Source: Bolinopsis microptera
Lineage: Eukaryota > Ctenophora > Tentaculata > Lobata > Bolinopsidae
NCBI RefSeq assembly: GCF_026151205.1
Contig: NC_087079.1
Location: 8,918,635-8,982,634, forward strand
Length of the DNA stretch: 64,000 nucleotides
Direction of reading: 5' to 3'
Made by a program: the position numbers and the translations under genes. The notes below the pieces were generated by a model that was not told the origin of the DNA, did not search any database, and saw only the letters and a list, made by a program, of their open reading frames with translations. Of this stretch, positions 1-11,602 are shown in pieces (within the stretch, counting starts at the first letter, position 1; each line of letters begins with the position of its first letter).

Positions 1-207
1 TTAATCTAACAATTATGACACAACATTGGTTAAAGGGCACGGATCGAACGGTTACAAGGCAATATTAGGGTAACTTTGTCACACTCAGAATACCATACCT
101 CTATTCTATTGTGAGGTGTCCTCAAAAACCTTTTAACTCATTATTTGATAGTTGATCTACCAATCATAGCCCTAAAATATGTTGTGTCGAATAGTTAGCT
201 AATACAG

Positions 208-663
208 GCACTTGGTTATTGGGAAATGAGGTTAATTCTGTCACAATATATGGAATTTTAAATTTTGGGCGAATTATTTATATCTGATTTTGGTTTGAAA
301 GGCGGGAAAACTTTACATGATGACAATGTAGTTGATGCAAGTTAAGATCAGTTGATGTTTACATTGTCACAAAAATAGGTAAATAGGTTAAAAACAATGA
401 TTATAGAATGAAATAGTCTGTCATAATAACTGCACTTGGTTATTTGGAAATGAGGTCAATTCTGTCACAATATATGGAATTTTAAATTTTGGGCGAATTA
501 TCTATAACTGATTTTGGTTTGAAAGGCGGGAAAACTTTACATGATGACAATGTAGTTGATCAGTTAAGATCAGTTGATGTTTACATTGTCACAAAAAATG
601 ATACGAAATCGTAAATAGGTTAAAAACAATGATTATAGAATGAAATAGTCTGTTATAATAACT
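208..663. repeat. Tandem duplicate, about 225-bp unit
   Basis: Two adjacent near-identical units, 208-431 and 432-663, both opening with GCACTTGGTTATT and containing GAAAGGCGGGAAAACTTTACATG. They differ by point changes and small indels. Each contains TTACATTGTCACAAAAA, the reverse-strand form of the TGTGACA core seen across 1-2300. No coding capacity is evident. Confidence 0.85.
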
Positions 664-679
664 CTCATAATAACTGATG

Positions 680-1055
680 TGACAAAGTAAACATGTCTTG
701 TCCCTATTTTGAAGATCTATATATTCTTTGACTCTATTAGAATTCAACATTCTTTCAGAAATCAATCGGTAGAATATTGTCCAGAACATCAGAGCTCAAG
801 TTTAACAATTTTAGGTTACATTTTTCAAAGTCACTAAAAATGTGACAAAATTAACTTTTCCTGCCACAACAAACAAAGTAAACATGTCTTGCCTCTGTTT
901 TGAAGATCTATAACTCTATTAGAATTCAACATTCTTTCAGAAACGATTGGTAGAATATTGTCCAGAACATCAGAGCTCAAGTTTAACAATTTTAGATTAA
1001 TTTGTCAAAGACGCTGAAAATGTGACAAAATTAACTGTCCCTGCCCCAACAATAT
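680..1055. repeat. Second tandem duplicate, about 190-bp unit
   Basis: Units at about 680-870 and 872-1055 share AAAGTAAACATGTCTTG, TTGAAGATCTAT and CAGAACATCAGAGCTCAAG in the same order. Each ends with AATGTGACAAAATTAACT. A weaker third start lies at 1166 (GATGTAACAAAGTAAACATG). These belong to the same diverged repeat domain as 208-663. Confidence 0.8.
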
Positions 1056-2440
1056 CAAGATAGTGTGTTAAAATTGGCGTAGTATGCTTTAATGCCTATA
1101 TCAATCGATCCAAACTACGAAAAAGATCGGTTAATCTGATGATTATTACTCTTATAATAATTACTGATGTAACAAAGTAAACATGTACATGTCTTGCCCC
1201 TATTTTGAAGAGCTATACCTCTATTAGAATACTATGTAACTTTATCATCAATCAACTAGTTATTTTGCCAGCAAGGAGCTAACAGAATTATAATAATTTT
1301 GTTGTGACGAAATTACCCTATTTTTGACCATGTTGCGGTAGTTTAATTGTGACACTGTTAACATATTATGGGACTGTTAACATATGGGACCCCATCCTTC
1401 CTAAAATTGCCAAATCCTTAAAGTCCAGACCAGCTGGCATTTCCTTCTCAACCTCAACAGAAGACTAAATTTTTATTGACATTGTAATGTAATTTTCACT
1501 TTCCCACCCACACCTTCCCCACCCTCCATCCCTGACACCACTCAATCACATATAAGCATTGTCCACCTCATCACATTCAGCTGACGACGATTAACACATG
1601 TTCATTGAAAGCTTCTACAAGTTAAATCATCGTATCTCTTATATGTTTCTAACCCAACTCCACTCAGTTTCACTGTTAACATATTACCACCGGATAATGA
1701 TTTATGTGACTTGTGCGTGGTACTAGCAGTGTTGTTTGATCCATAGTACATAATATAAGGGGTTTAAGCTGGTATATCATTATTTGTTCAATTTCACACA
1801 TGTTCAGATATCATCAAGGTTATGTGACAAAGTAAACTTGTTTGTGCCTTCTGTGTTTTAATTCCTTACGACTATATGATATAATAACAATTCCTAGCAC
1901 TTCCAGGGCATCAAATAAACCTACACTACTCAGCATTGCTTATCAGGGTGCCCTAAACATTGTTCAAATGTTTTCTTAAATGTGTGACAGAGTAAACCTG
2001 AGTGCACCATCTAACGAAAAAAGTCTTCAAATATGTAGGTAATGGTTATATGTACCCATCCAATCAATTGGACACTCAAAAATTTGGTCAAAAACGGCAG
2101 CAAGGGGTCCATATTTACTCCGTCACATGTTTATAATGTGACAATGTAACCATTTCCGTGCCGGCCGTATTTAAGCGATATCTTATCACCTGATTAAGAT
2201 ATGGTTAAGTGACAAAGCTAGCCTAGAGGATGAGACGATTATCCTAACCATCAAGGGTTTGTGTTATTTCATAGTGTGACAAAGTCAACTACACTGTGCC
2301 TTTTAATAGGGTCACTCATATTTACCAATATTCTCAAACTCAAATGAACGTGTCCTTAAACTAATTTAATTGAACATGGAGTTTGACGTTGGAGCTTTAT
2401 ACTTTACAATTTAAATAACCTTACCTGAATAATTAAATAG
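1056..2440. repeat. Degenerate TGTGACAAAGTAAAC-bearing region
   Basis: No gene is visible. The core TGTGACA(A/G)AGTAAAC recurs at about 1166, 1822, 1981 and 2276, with weaker forms near 2138 and 2208. The sequence between cores is largely unrelated, so this looks like an old decayed satellite or transposon derivative. Confidence 0.5.
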
Positions 2441-2502
2441 GGTGAATACCAGGGACAAAAGGAAATCGCGGCATGTACGGAATCGCGATTTTTCCCATTA
2501 TT

Positions 2503-3123
2503 ATTATTATTAATCAACTATATACAGCAAACACAAGATAATAGGAAATAAATCATAAAATCGAGTGGCCGAGTAGTCTCGACTCACCCATAGCTTCTCC
2601 ATAAGCGTCTATCATGAGCTTTGTACACTAAATCGTTGAAATTACTTAAACTAAATCTTTTATTTACAATCACAATAATATTCTTCGTCATAATGTCTTT
2701 TAATAATAAGTCAAATAAATTTGAACGAGGTCTGCCCCTCCTTCCTTTGTAGTCAAAACATCCTAAACATGCAAATCTAAAAGATAAGAAAGCGGGAGTG
2801 TCATCACCGCTTCTGAGAACGTGCCCAAGCATCTTCCATCGTGATTTCTTGATCCTTTCAGTAAGGGGACTGACATTACATCTCTTATATAAGTTCTCGT
2901 TACTGATAACCGTAGGCCAATAGGTGTTGATTATCTGTCTCAGATGCTTCCTTTGAAGAACGTCGACAGATGCCATTACGGTTTCAGGAGCAGCCCAGCT
3001 GCTACAGTTATACAACAACACTGAAGTGACAAGAGCTTCGTACAACTTCAGCTTTCTACTCTCACTGATCTGAACAGAACTATTCAACCAGGCTTTCTTG
3101 TAGGTGTAGAAGGCAACATTGGC
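2503..3123 (-). mobile_element. 5'-truncated non-LTR retrotransposon (ORF2 C-terminus)
   Basis: The minus-strand reading frame 2584-3087 (about 167 aa) is the region downstream of the reverse-transcriptase palm in LINE ORF2. It has a LLYNCSSW motif (usually LLYGxExW), a QRKHLRQI helix, RRGRPR and a GHVLRSGD segment. No RT catalytic motif remains. The insertion is bounded by a 14-bp target-site duplication TTTTTCCCATTATT (2489-2502 and 3124-3137). The 3' end carries a short (TTA)n tail at 2503-2512. It sits inside the hAT-like MITE. Confidence 0.85.
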
Positions 3124-3163
3124 TTTTTCCCATTATTTGCGACAAATTTGATGTATAGTTTAA

Positions 3164-5838
3164 CCCATTAGGGACGATAGGGTCGTTTACGACCCACCTT
3201 TTCTAGAGGCTATAGAGGACAAACCATAATACTAAACGCAACGAATCTTTCGCACATATGCTCAAAATTTATTGGGCTACATTATTGACTTTCCAGTCGA
3301 GACCCAATTAATTACTAACAACTAAATAATTAGGCTAATTAGTCATAATTGGAAAATATTTCACTTTACTTCTTGCCTTGATTGGGACATTAAAACTTTA
3401 TGTAGGCTTATTTTGTTGAGGACAAAATAGTTGCGGGCAACGATTTCCTTGAGACATATGAAAAGCCCGTGATAATCAGATGTTCACAAACAGAGCTAGA
3501 CGCTGTTTACTAACTGCGGTCGCATACGACCCACTCGTCCGGGTCGCAAACGACCCATCACGGTTTTTCGGCTTTAACTTCTGAAACAAAGACGTTAGGA
3601 TAAAATAAAAACTGTAGCATAAGTTAAAAACATATGGTCAATACTGTGTAACTCTAACCTTTTAAAAATAAAGAATTTGGGTCATTAACGACCCACTCGG
3701 CTCACTTGCTTATTACTACATATGTCCATGTAACTTCTTGAATTCAGCCTAAAGTATGACATCATAAGTTCAAAATCGCCTCTCAGCAAGTGATAATCAT
3801 CATAAACTGCGAAAAATCAGTTAAATGGGTCATTAGCGACCCACTAGGACCACAAAATTGATTAATTAAATATAATGTTGTCAAACTTTTACAAATATTA
3901 GTATAAAAACATGTTATATCTTGGTCATTACTCCTGTACTTTGATTTAACTTTTAAAATCGATCAACTGGGTCAATAACGACCCACTCGGAAGTTGAACC
4001 ACCTCATCAATTATTATCAGTATCATGCTGTTCCACCATCAAGAAAGACACTCGTAGGTCTTAATTCCACGCAAACCACGGGTGGCTGACTACTAGCCCT
4101 TCTGAGATCCAGCGCCAACTGAAGGGCCGTCATCACTCATCAAAGAGCTGCGAGAATAACACTACTGCATATGCCTGGAGTTGCGTCCTGACTATAATAC
4201 TATGGTGCGTGGAAATCTGTACCGAAAGGACCGTGGCCGTGCCGCAAAAGAAAAGGAATCGGCCCTCGTTCCTAACTTGCTAGGTAATAGCCATGCTGTT
4301 GTTGTTGCTTATTAGATTCTGTTACCTTTTTCGTCAATTTCGAATCTTGGTAAACGACCTGCTACAACCCACCGCTTGAGACCCAGGGTCCCACGGTGAT
4401 CAGATCATGTCACTCAAGAAAAATCCCCTGAACGAAGTATACGAGATATCATGTAACCTTGGGTAATACTGAAAGACGAGTGGTCAAATTGCATATTCTA
4501 ATCCAACATGCCAATATGTTTTTTTCATTCCTAGAAAGTACGAGAATAACTAAACAACTGCTGCATTCAGATGGCTACATCTACAGCTCTGTGAAGAAGG
4601 ACAAGGAAAAAGCCCCTCCCCCCCCCCCCCCCCCCATTTGGCTGGCGGTGCTGCAACCTGCAATCTCTCAGACAACTACCTCGTTTTGGGTAACAAACCC
4701 CGCAACAACGAGGCAGCTTTCAAAACGAAAACAAGTATTACGTAATCGGCCGAGAGGGAGGGGAGTTTCCAAATGATTAAGCTTGTGTAATTTTGACATA
4801 ATAGCTATGTGGTGGGGGGGGGGGCGTAAAAATTGTCCAATAAGTGATTACGTAATATATGAACGGCCCCTAAGAAGTAAAGAAAGGGAGCTGCGAAGAG
4901 AGTAGATGCAGCCATCTGAAATCTGAATCCAGCAGTTGTATAGTTCTTCTTGGACGTTCTAGGAATCGGGAAAAGATAGGCATGTTGTTTGCTGTCTCAC
5001 GACATTACGGTCGTGTACTAACAGCTGATAAACTCACCTACCTATCAATCCAATTCTGCCCATTATTCGTCAGTCATTGGGTGACGTGATCTGCAGATTA
5101 CCGTGAGACTCCAGATCTCAGAAGGGCTAGTAGTCAGCCACCCTACCCGTGGTTTGCGTGGAATTAAGACCTACGAGTGTCTTTCTTGATGGTAGAACAA
5201 CATGATACTGATAATTAATGTCGTGGTTCAACTTCCGAGTGGGTCGTTATTGACCCAGTTGATCGATTTTAAAATTTAAATCAACGTACAGGAGTAATGA
5301 CCAAGATATAACATGTTTTTATACTAATATTTGTAAAAGTTTGACAACATTATATTTAGTTAATCAATTTTGTGGTCTTAGTGGGTCGCTAATGACCCAT
5401 TTAACCGATTTTTCGCAGTTTATGATGATTATCACTTGCTGAGAGGCGATTTTGAACTTATGATGTCATGCTTTAGGCTGAATTCAAGAAGTTACATGGA
5501 CATATGTAGTAATAAGCAAGTGAGCCGAGTGGGTCGTTAATGACCCAAATTCTTTATTTTTAAAAAGTTAGAGTCACACAGTATTGACCATATGTTTTTA
5601 ACTTATGCTTTTTATTTTATTTTATCCTAACGTCTTTGTTTCAGAAGTTAAAGCCGAAAAACCGTGATGGGTCGTTAGCGACCCGGACGAGTGGGTCGTA
5701 TGCGACCATAGCTGTATCTTTTAAAGTAAACGAGATACAGATTAGCTTTTTTGGATATCTCATTTTTGCTGTAAAGTGACCTAGTGTGTTAAACGGCATC
5801 AAAATCGGCAAACTTTAAAACTCGTCGTCCCTAATGGG
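3164..5838. mobile_element. piggyBac-like non-autonomous element with long inverted arms
   Basis: The element is flanked by TTAA on both sides (3160-3163 and 5839-5842). Its termini are inverted: CCCATTAGGGACGA on the left and TCGTCCCTAATGGG on the right. A TTAA target and CCC terminus fit piggyBac. The arms, about 3160-4115 and 5110-5838, are inverted copies, and both carry near-palindromes of the form GGGTCNNNNNCGACCC. The left arm has an extra 300 bp. No transposase is recognisable. It inserted into the hAT-like MITE. Confidence 0.8.
4735..4870. mobile_element. Harbinger-like MITE relic inside the piggyBac-like element
   Basis: Read on the minus strand, the right end GGGGCCGTTCATATATTACG followed by TAATCACTTATTGGACAATT matches the left part of the copy at 34158. 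The flanking TAA at 4871-4873 is consistent with a 3-bp TWA target. The left border is diverged, with TATTACGTAATC at about 4737. A poly-G run occupies 4813-4824. Confidence 0.55.
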
Positions 5839-6296
5839 TTAATATACCGCGAAATGTAATTCGCGGTATCGCGATTTTTGGCCAAAATCGCCGCGAAATC
5901 CTTTTGTCCCTGGTGAATACTGAATAGCATTTATTAATGCTTTATTTACCCGGAGAACTCTGTTTTACTTGTCCCTCGGTAACACAAGACCGTGAGCCGT
6001 GACACTTAGTCACAATAATTAAGTCATGAGTCATATTTCTAGCATTTTCCATTATTCGTAAACGAAAATATAAAATCGACGTCATGAAACCCATGATTAT
6101 TTTAAATCTAGATTGACTCCAGTCTCCATTGTTCGATGATTTCATCAAAATTTTTTAGGAAAATGTTAACAGATTTGCGAATTTTGGACTCAAATTTACG
6201 TTGAAAAAAAAACTGAATTTATTTTGGAAAAATCCCGGCTAAAATCCCGGCTAAAACCAAAATCCCGGCCGGTACCGGTACAAAATTGCCGAATAC

Positions 6297-6660
6297 CGGC
6301 CTTAGTGGCTCAGTTGGTTAATCCGGGCCTGGTATTGCTTGAGGTACCAGGTTCGATTCCCGACTCTGTCACTAGCCGTGGGGTGAGCGTCGTCGACGCT
6401 CAGCTAAGGATCCTGAGTGGTCTATGCAGCCCCCCGGTCCACTCAGCCAAATACTCGAGAAATCGGGTGTGAGGGTTAAATGAGGAGCTGCCCATTGCAG
6501 CAAAGTCTCGGGCGAAGAAAGTACGGTACACACTACCTTAACCGTCACTGGCCTAACGTATAATTGAATCCTTCGGCTTCCTGCAATTGGCTGGTTACAC
6601 ACTTGTGTAACAATGTGGCTGTTGGAATGTCCGAAGTAAAATAAGTGTTGAGATTCTTTT
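6297..6660 (+). mobile_element. tRNA-derived SINE, copy 1
   Basis: The head resembles a tRNA: an A-box-like TAGTGGCTCAGTTGG, then a B-box GGTTCGATTCC about 45 bp later. The tRNA-unrelated body from about 6375 is shared almost base for base with 58320-58590. Shared landmarks are GAGCGTCGT, GTGGTCTATGCAGCCCCCC, GAGAAATCGGGTGTGAGGG and CAATGTGGCTGTTGGAAT. The short antisense and sense reading frames here are products of the SINE. Confidence 0.85.
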
Positions 6661-7689
6661 TAAAAATTCCGGCTGCGCCGGTATCCTGGTCGAGCCCTGT
6701 CTGACGCATAATTTTATCTATTTCTCGTGCAATTTTAGGTCAGACACAGTCATCAAAATGAGTTAATAAGAAGGTTTAAATTATAAGCAATTACAAACAA
6801 TTGGGACTATCATTGTTTATGAGTACATATTATACGTCTATTAGGTGTTAATATAAGACACGTTAGTGTATTCCTGCATTGTACTCAATAATTTAACAAG
6901 TAGTATTATATAACAACCATATTTCTGTTTGTACAGGGAGCTGCTGGTAAACTACCGTCGCTATACATGGACTATGACTACAGTCTACAATCCTACTCTT
7001 TTAACAAATTACATACATATATTGAGAGGACTACTTCATCACAAGCAAAAAAATTGCCATCGGTAAATAAGGTAGGTTCATTTAACTGACTTCGTTAAAT
7101 GAGTTACATATTTCCACACAAATTACGTGCAGTTGCTCGTGTGCGGTTACTTCTGAAAACTCTGTTTGGAGTTTTCACATAAGTAAATTTGCCGATAATA
7201 CAATTTTACTCATTCTGGGCATATTACCTATATTATCATAATACAAGTATTTTTCAGGTCTGTCTTCTATAACCACGATGAAAAGAAAAGCTGGGCGAAA
7301 ACATTTGAGACTGCAGAACTGGAACATTCTTTATTTGAAGACAGTGACTGCTGAGCTGTATCAAATCTATTAGCATCATTGCAGCTTCGATCAGAAACAT
7401 AATTTAAAAACTATGGCAATGGAAGTCAGCCGATGTCAGAGTAAAAGCCAGCCGAAGTCCCGGGGTTGTGAAATTTGCATAAAGGGTAGGCAGCGGTACT
7501 TAATTTACCCGCAGACAAGTTTAACTCCCCTCTGCCCGTCTCTATTTTCAGGCCGTTACATTCCATTTTACGGGGAATGTCTGATGACTGCTGCCTAGTA
7601 CCCTGATTGCCATCCTGATCATTTGGTGTAACTTTGTCCATTGATGCAAGCTAACCCAACCCCACTTCTACCTACCTTCATCACTGAAT
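6661..7689. other. No gene recognised
   Basis: The stretch contains no convincing reading frame, exon or named repeat. Short open frames near 7413-7641 on both strands overlap each other and lack family features. Confidence 0.5.
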
Positions 7690-8513
7690 TTCTTCTCAGT
7701 GCCTTTCAAGAGCAGAAAAAATCACATTCTCTCCCTCATTAATGACAATGAAGAAGACTTCAAAGATGCCATTGAAATCCTTCTGGAAGATCATCCGACA
7801 GAACCCCTTACCACTCCCTCTACAGAGTCCTTTCTCACTCCCAAACCTATATCACCGTCAACTTCTCCTGAGCCTAAGCATTTTTCGGATCTTGTGAAAC
7901 ACGTCTAGCTTGACCTTCCAGAGCCCCTGGTTGATGGGGTAATGAAAGAACTTATAACGATGAAGACCGCACAACAGTAAAGAAAGTAAAGACCTTGTGG
8001 CTGAGTCCCCGCAATGATTCGTATAAGTATGGAAGGGTGGTCAACTAGCCCGAGCCGATCAACGAGTTCCCCAAAATTGTCGAGCTGATGAACCTTGTTA
8101 ACAGCAATAAGGCCACCTTTGGAAACATGACAGCCTGTCTTGTCAGATGTATGTCCTGTAAAGGAGCTAACCTGAACTACCATGACGACAACGAACCATT
8201 GATTGATCAGGACAGTGACATTTGTACGGTGTCGTTCGGTGCAGCAAGAACACTGGACTTTATAAGGAACGACAACAACCCTACAGGCAGGAAAGGTACC
8301 CCTTCTTCCCCAGAATTATCTGTGCCAGCGACAGACCAGTCTCTCAATATCATGAAGTCTGGTTGTCAATCCAGACTACTGCATAGAATTCCTCCGGGTG
8401 GTGTTAGATACAGTCTTTCCTTTAGGAACCTAACTGACCCACACCACTCCTACCTCTTCTCGTCCTTCTCCTCATCATCCTTCTACCCGTCCTCATCATC
8501 CTCCCCCTCCTAA
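7690..8513 (+). pseudogene. AlkB-like 2OG-Fe(II) dioxygenase domain, broken
   Basis: A frame at 7699-7908 encodes an acidic, Pro/Ser/Thr-rich leader. From 7989 to 8513 one frame reads SPRNDSYKYG, an in-frame stop, PEPINEFPKIV, then MTACLVR and NLNYHDDNEP. It continues with DICTVSFGAARTL, QSLNIM and finally SRLLHRIPPGG and RYSLSFRNL. This order matches the AlkB fold: the HxD iron ligand (His and Asp in YHDDNE), the distal His in LLHRIPP and the paired Arg residues binding 2-oxoglutarate. It ends in a Ser/Pro-rich linker (8440-8513). Internal stops and a frame change from the leader indicate decay. Inference: part of a polyprotein of a mobile element, because the SGNH domain follows in the same frame. 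Confidence 0.7.
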
Positions 8514-9159
8514 CACTGGCCTCCCGTTAGCCCCCCTAAGAAGAAGATCATACTCCTCGCTGGAGATACTTCGAGCGACTGGAAATATAAAAACCCACCA
8601 AGGGTGAACAGACAGTTTTCAAAGTCGCTATAAGTATAATATATAAGGGTGGTCGCAAGATTGATGCTGTATTACACAGTACACTTAATCGAGCAATTTG
8701 TGAGACCACCTGCACCCTGATTTAGAGATTAAGAAACTGTTTGTGTGTGTAGGAACTAACGACATACGATACTGTCAGACTGGCATTATACACCTTAAAA
8801 GCCCTCTGCAGAACTTTATGTCCAAAATTAAATCCTTAGCTCCCTCAGCAAATATCTTTGTCCAGTCCCTTCTCCCTATACCTGCTAACGGTAACCCCCA
8901 AAGGCTCAAAGGAGAACAAAATGTGGTCTCTATGAACAAATTACTCTTTAGTCTTTGTTCCAAATTTAAATTATTTTACCTTGATGTCTTTAGTAGTTTC
9001 CTTAATTCATGGGGCGACAGGAACTACCAGTTATTTCCTAAGTATAGTCTAGAATCGAAGAAGTGGGATATTCACGCCAATGCTAGTGGTATGGGTGTGT
9101 TAGCAAGACACTATATCTTTCTCATTCACTCAACATGGTTTAATCCGTTGGGTTACTAA
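8514..9159 (+). pseudogene. SGNH/GDSL hydrolase domain, broken (same element)
   Basis: After one stop at 8511-8513 the AlkB frame continues into KKKIILLAGDTSSDW, which is block I of SGNH hydrolases (GDS with Thr in place of Ser). The frame then breaks. From 8713 a second frame reads FVCVGTNDI (block III, GxND), VQSLLPIP and finally WDIHANASGM (block V, DxxH). Asp and His of the triad are present. SGNH domains of this type are common in the gag/ORF1 of animal retrotransposons. At least two frameshifts and several stops make it non-functional. It shares reading frame and linker with the AlkB-like domain upstream. Confidence 0.7.
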
Positions 9160-9169
9160 GATCGGTATA

Positions 9170-10400
9170 AGTATGATTCACATTTTCTTAGATAAGTTAT
9201 TTAGATGTAATAAAAAGTAAATTCTGAGTGATAGATACACCTGGGTAAAACACGACCGTGAAATTGCTACACATGGGAATAAAATTAAATGACCAGCAAC
9301 ACTGCATATGAACCGGGAAGTTAAATTCTGTTGCTCGAAAAGTTTGTGGTAAAAGAAAAGTTTGCTACGTGTCTGTGTTGTCCAAGTTATGTTCACCCAT
9401 TGGATTATTTGTCAGTTCACTAATTGTATATCTGTATATTTTGTTATTTCGTTGGATCTATCAACACGTGTGGATGCAGAAATTTCAACTCTAGATATCA
9501 TACTAACCTACATAAGTTTAATTGTCTCGCAGTCTCGTGTGTAAACGACGATTTGATTAGGAAAACTTATACGGAGGAGATATAGGTCATGATTTAATAT
9601 GATAATGAATAATTCACACGCCATTTCAATTTAGGTAACAGGACATCTGTCTGACAGCACTATTTCCTTGTGTTTGAAGTGATATCTCAAATTTGGCACA
9701 TAGAAACTCGCTCAAACTTACACAGATTATCCGTCCTCAAACCATCATACTTAATGGAAAGTTTCAAGAAAATCGTACAGTAGGATACGAATAAACTATT
9801 GTCCGAATAACCTATTTTCTGAGTCGGACAGATGTCGCCCAATCAGTTTAATGTGGTTTAATGTGGTTACCGTCTCTAAAGTTGGCACGAGAGTTATTAA
9901 TCTCCTATCTAACATCTATTCGAAGTCAATCCTGTAAACTGATACTCCTTTTTTAGTAATTTATACATGTGTTGTCTCCTTCTGATTTCCAGACTATTAC
10001 CGGTCACGCTAAATTATAATGACATCAATGTGTCTAAAGAAATCGGTGGCATCACTCAGTAAACTGCGCGTCTTTGGCGCGTATCTTGTTGGAATGCATC
10101 AATCCGTATGCAGATCGGCGAGATGCGAAGGATTGACATCGTGAATCGAGCCAATTATGTGACATGTACATGACAGTGTAATTGTATTATTAAACAAAAA
10201 TGAAAAAGTAAATAAATTTTAGTAATAATTGACGTAAACACAAAACATGTGCTTAAGTAACATTTACAATTTAGCGACTTACTATTTGTTTGTATTATTA
10301 TCTAAAATATGAATTTTATAATTATTTCAATCTTCAACTGCTAAAAACAAATACTTACCAGCCCATCAATGAAGCAGTCACCCAAACAAAGCTCAGAGTT
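9170..10400. other. No gene recognised
   Basis: AT-rich sequence without coding signal or clear repeat. Short open frames at 9178-9544 have no family features. Confidence 0.5.
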
Positions 10401-10409
10401 AATTTACCT

Positions 10410-10880
10410 TCGTATTGGAGGACTTCGCCGCAATTCGACGCACCGCACAGACTAGTAACTATGAACTAGCATTCTTTGTCATACGTTGTATGACCCGCCG
10501 CGCACGAGTGCGCGGCTCCCCTGTATCGTAAGATTACTGGGCCGCGCTCAGCTTGTCATTCCGTTAATGAACATAATAGCCTGGGGTCCTCAGGTAATCG
10601 TAAGAACGATAAAGTGAATCGACCTTGGGTATCATGACGTGATACAAAGTATTCTCGCTTCGTCGATCGCTGCTCTGCTTCGCAATTGTGTTTTCGATGG
10701 GCAAGCACTCGCCAAGCGAGGTTGACCATTGTTAATGATTTGGCCCGGCGCGCGCTACTTCGTAGCACTTGCCATCGAGAAGAAAGCGGCGCGCGCTACT
10801 TCGAAGAAATTTAGACGAGTAACATCCGTCAACAAGCGAGGCCGAAACAAACGGTGCAGGCTCCGCCTCGCAACTACGAA
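10410..10880. repeat. GC-rich hairpin repeat, family also at 37740, 40100 and 41090
   Basis: GTCATACGTTGTATGACCCG (10479) recurs at 41098. TTACTGGGCCGCGCTCAGC (10534) recurs at about 40181. GGAGGACTTCGCCGC (10418) recurs at 37804. The region holds several short GC hairpins such as GCCGCGCACGAGTGCGCGGC. The pieces occur in different orders at each site, so the copies are mosaics. No protein is encoded. Confidence 0.7.
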
Positions 10881-11282
10881 ATAATGGGTGGTGTTTGCCG
10901 TTTATACAGTCCACAGTACGAGACATTTTGAGGTGCGAGACTCAAGTACAATAAATGGTAAGTTCAGGCTGTCAAGGCTGATGATGGTGGCAAAATATAG
11001 TGACATGACACGTCACAACAAATATAACCACTATAACACACTACACACTATAACTATTGACCATTGTACACAGTAAAACTAAAATATAAAATATAAACAA
11101 GAGACAAAAGAGTTTTACACTGCTTTTTTACAGAATTTTTATATAGGGTCATTGCTATATTATGTGTATATTTTTATCTGTTTTACACTGCTTCCATTGT
11201 ATGACAGGTCATTTTTCCAGTGGTGTCCCTGAGGGTACGCCCATTTGTATTTTACTTAAAATCGTATTTTACTTAAGAATTT

Positions 11283-11602
11283 TCAGTTGGTTATTAATAA
11301 CCATGTCAAGAAAGTGGGGTTCAGATATAGTCAGGTCAGAGTTAAAGTTGTTTCTGGGTTCTTCAATGTCATGTTCAAGTCCAACATCATTGTTAATGTC
11401 ATGCATGGCAGGTGCATTACAGGAGAGGATATAGTCTGGGAGTTTTCCAGTTCTTGCATTGGCATCGCCACACATGATAACTTTTCCCTTTTGACGTAGT
11501 CTGATACAGAGGGTGTCAAGAGCAGAGAAGGTCTCAGCAGTATAGTCTGGATTTTTCTTGACATAGGACGAGTATGCAGGGCTGATATAGTAACATACTA
11601 AA
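11283..11602 (-). mobile_element. LINE endonuclease (EEP family) fragment
   Basis: One minus-strand frame runs from VCYYISPAYSSYVKKNPDY through KVIMCGDANARTG to EPHFLDMVINNQ. GDANART corresponds to the GDFNA/GDxNAR motif of the apurinic-endonuclease-like domain in LINE ORF2. The conserved spacing to a preceding YxSPAY element also fits. Flanking endonuclease and RT segments are missing, so this is a dead fragment. Confidence 0.75.

Larger units (their letters stand above)
2450..5912. mobile_element. hAT-like MITE expanded by nested insertions
   Basis: The ends are inverted: the left starts CAGGGACAAAAGGAAATCGCGGC and the right, read in reverse, starts CAGGGACAAAAGGATTTCGCGGC (shown here as positions 2450-2472 and 5890-5912). 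The element is flanked on both sides by the same 8-bp direct repeat GTGAATAC (2442-2449 and 5913-5920). An 8-bp TSD and a CAGGG terminus are typical of the hAT superfamily. After removing the LINE fragment and the piggyBac-like insertion, only about 150 bp of the original element remain, so it was a MITE without transposase. Confidence 0.85.

Noticed and set aside
4459..4776. 105-aa frame with a polyproline run
   Set aside because: The prolines come from a poly-C tract in the centre of a non-autonomous transposon; no family features.
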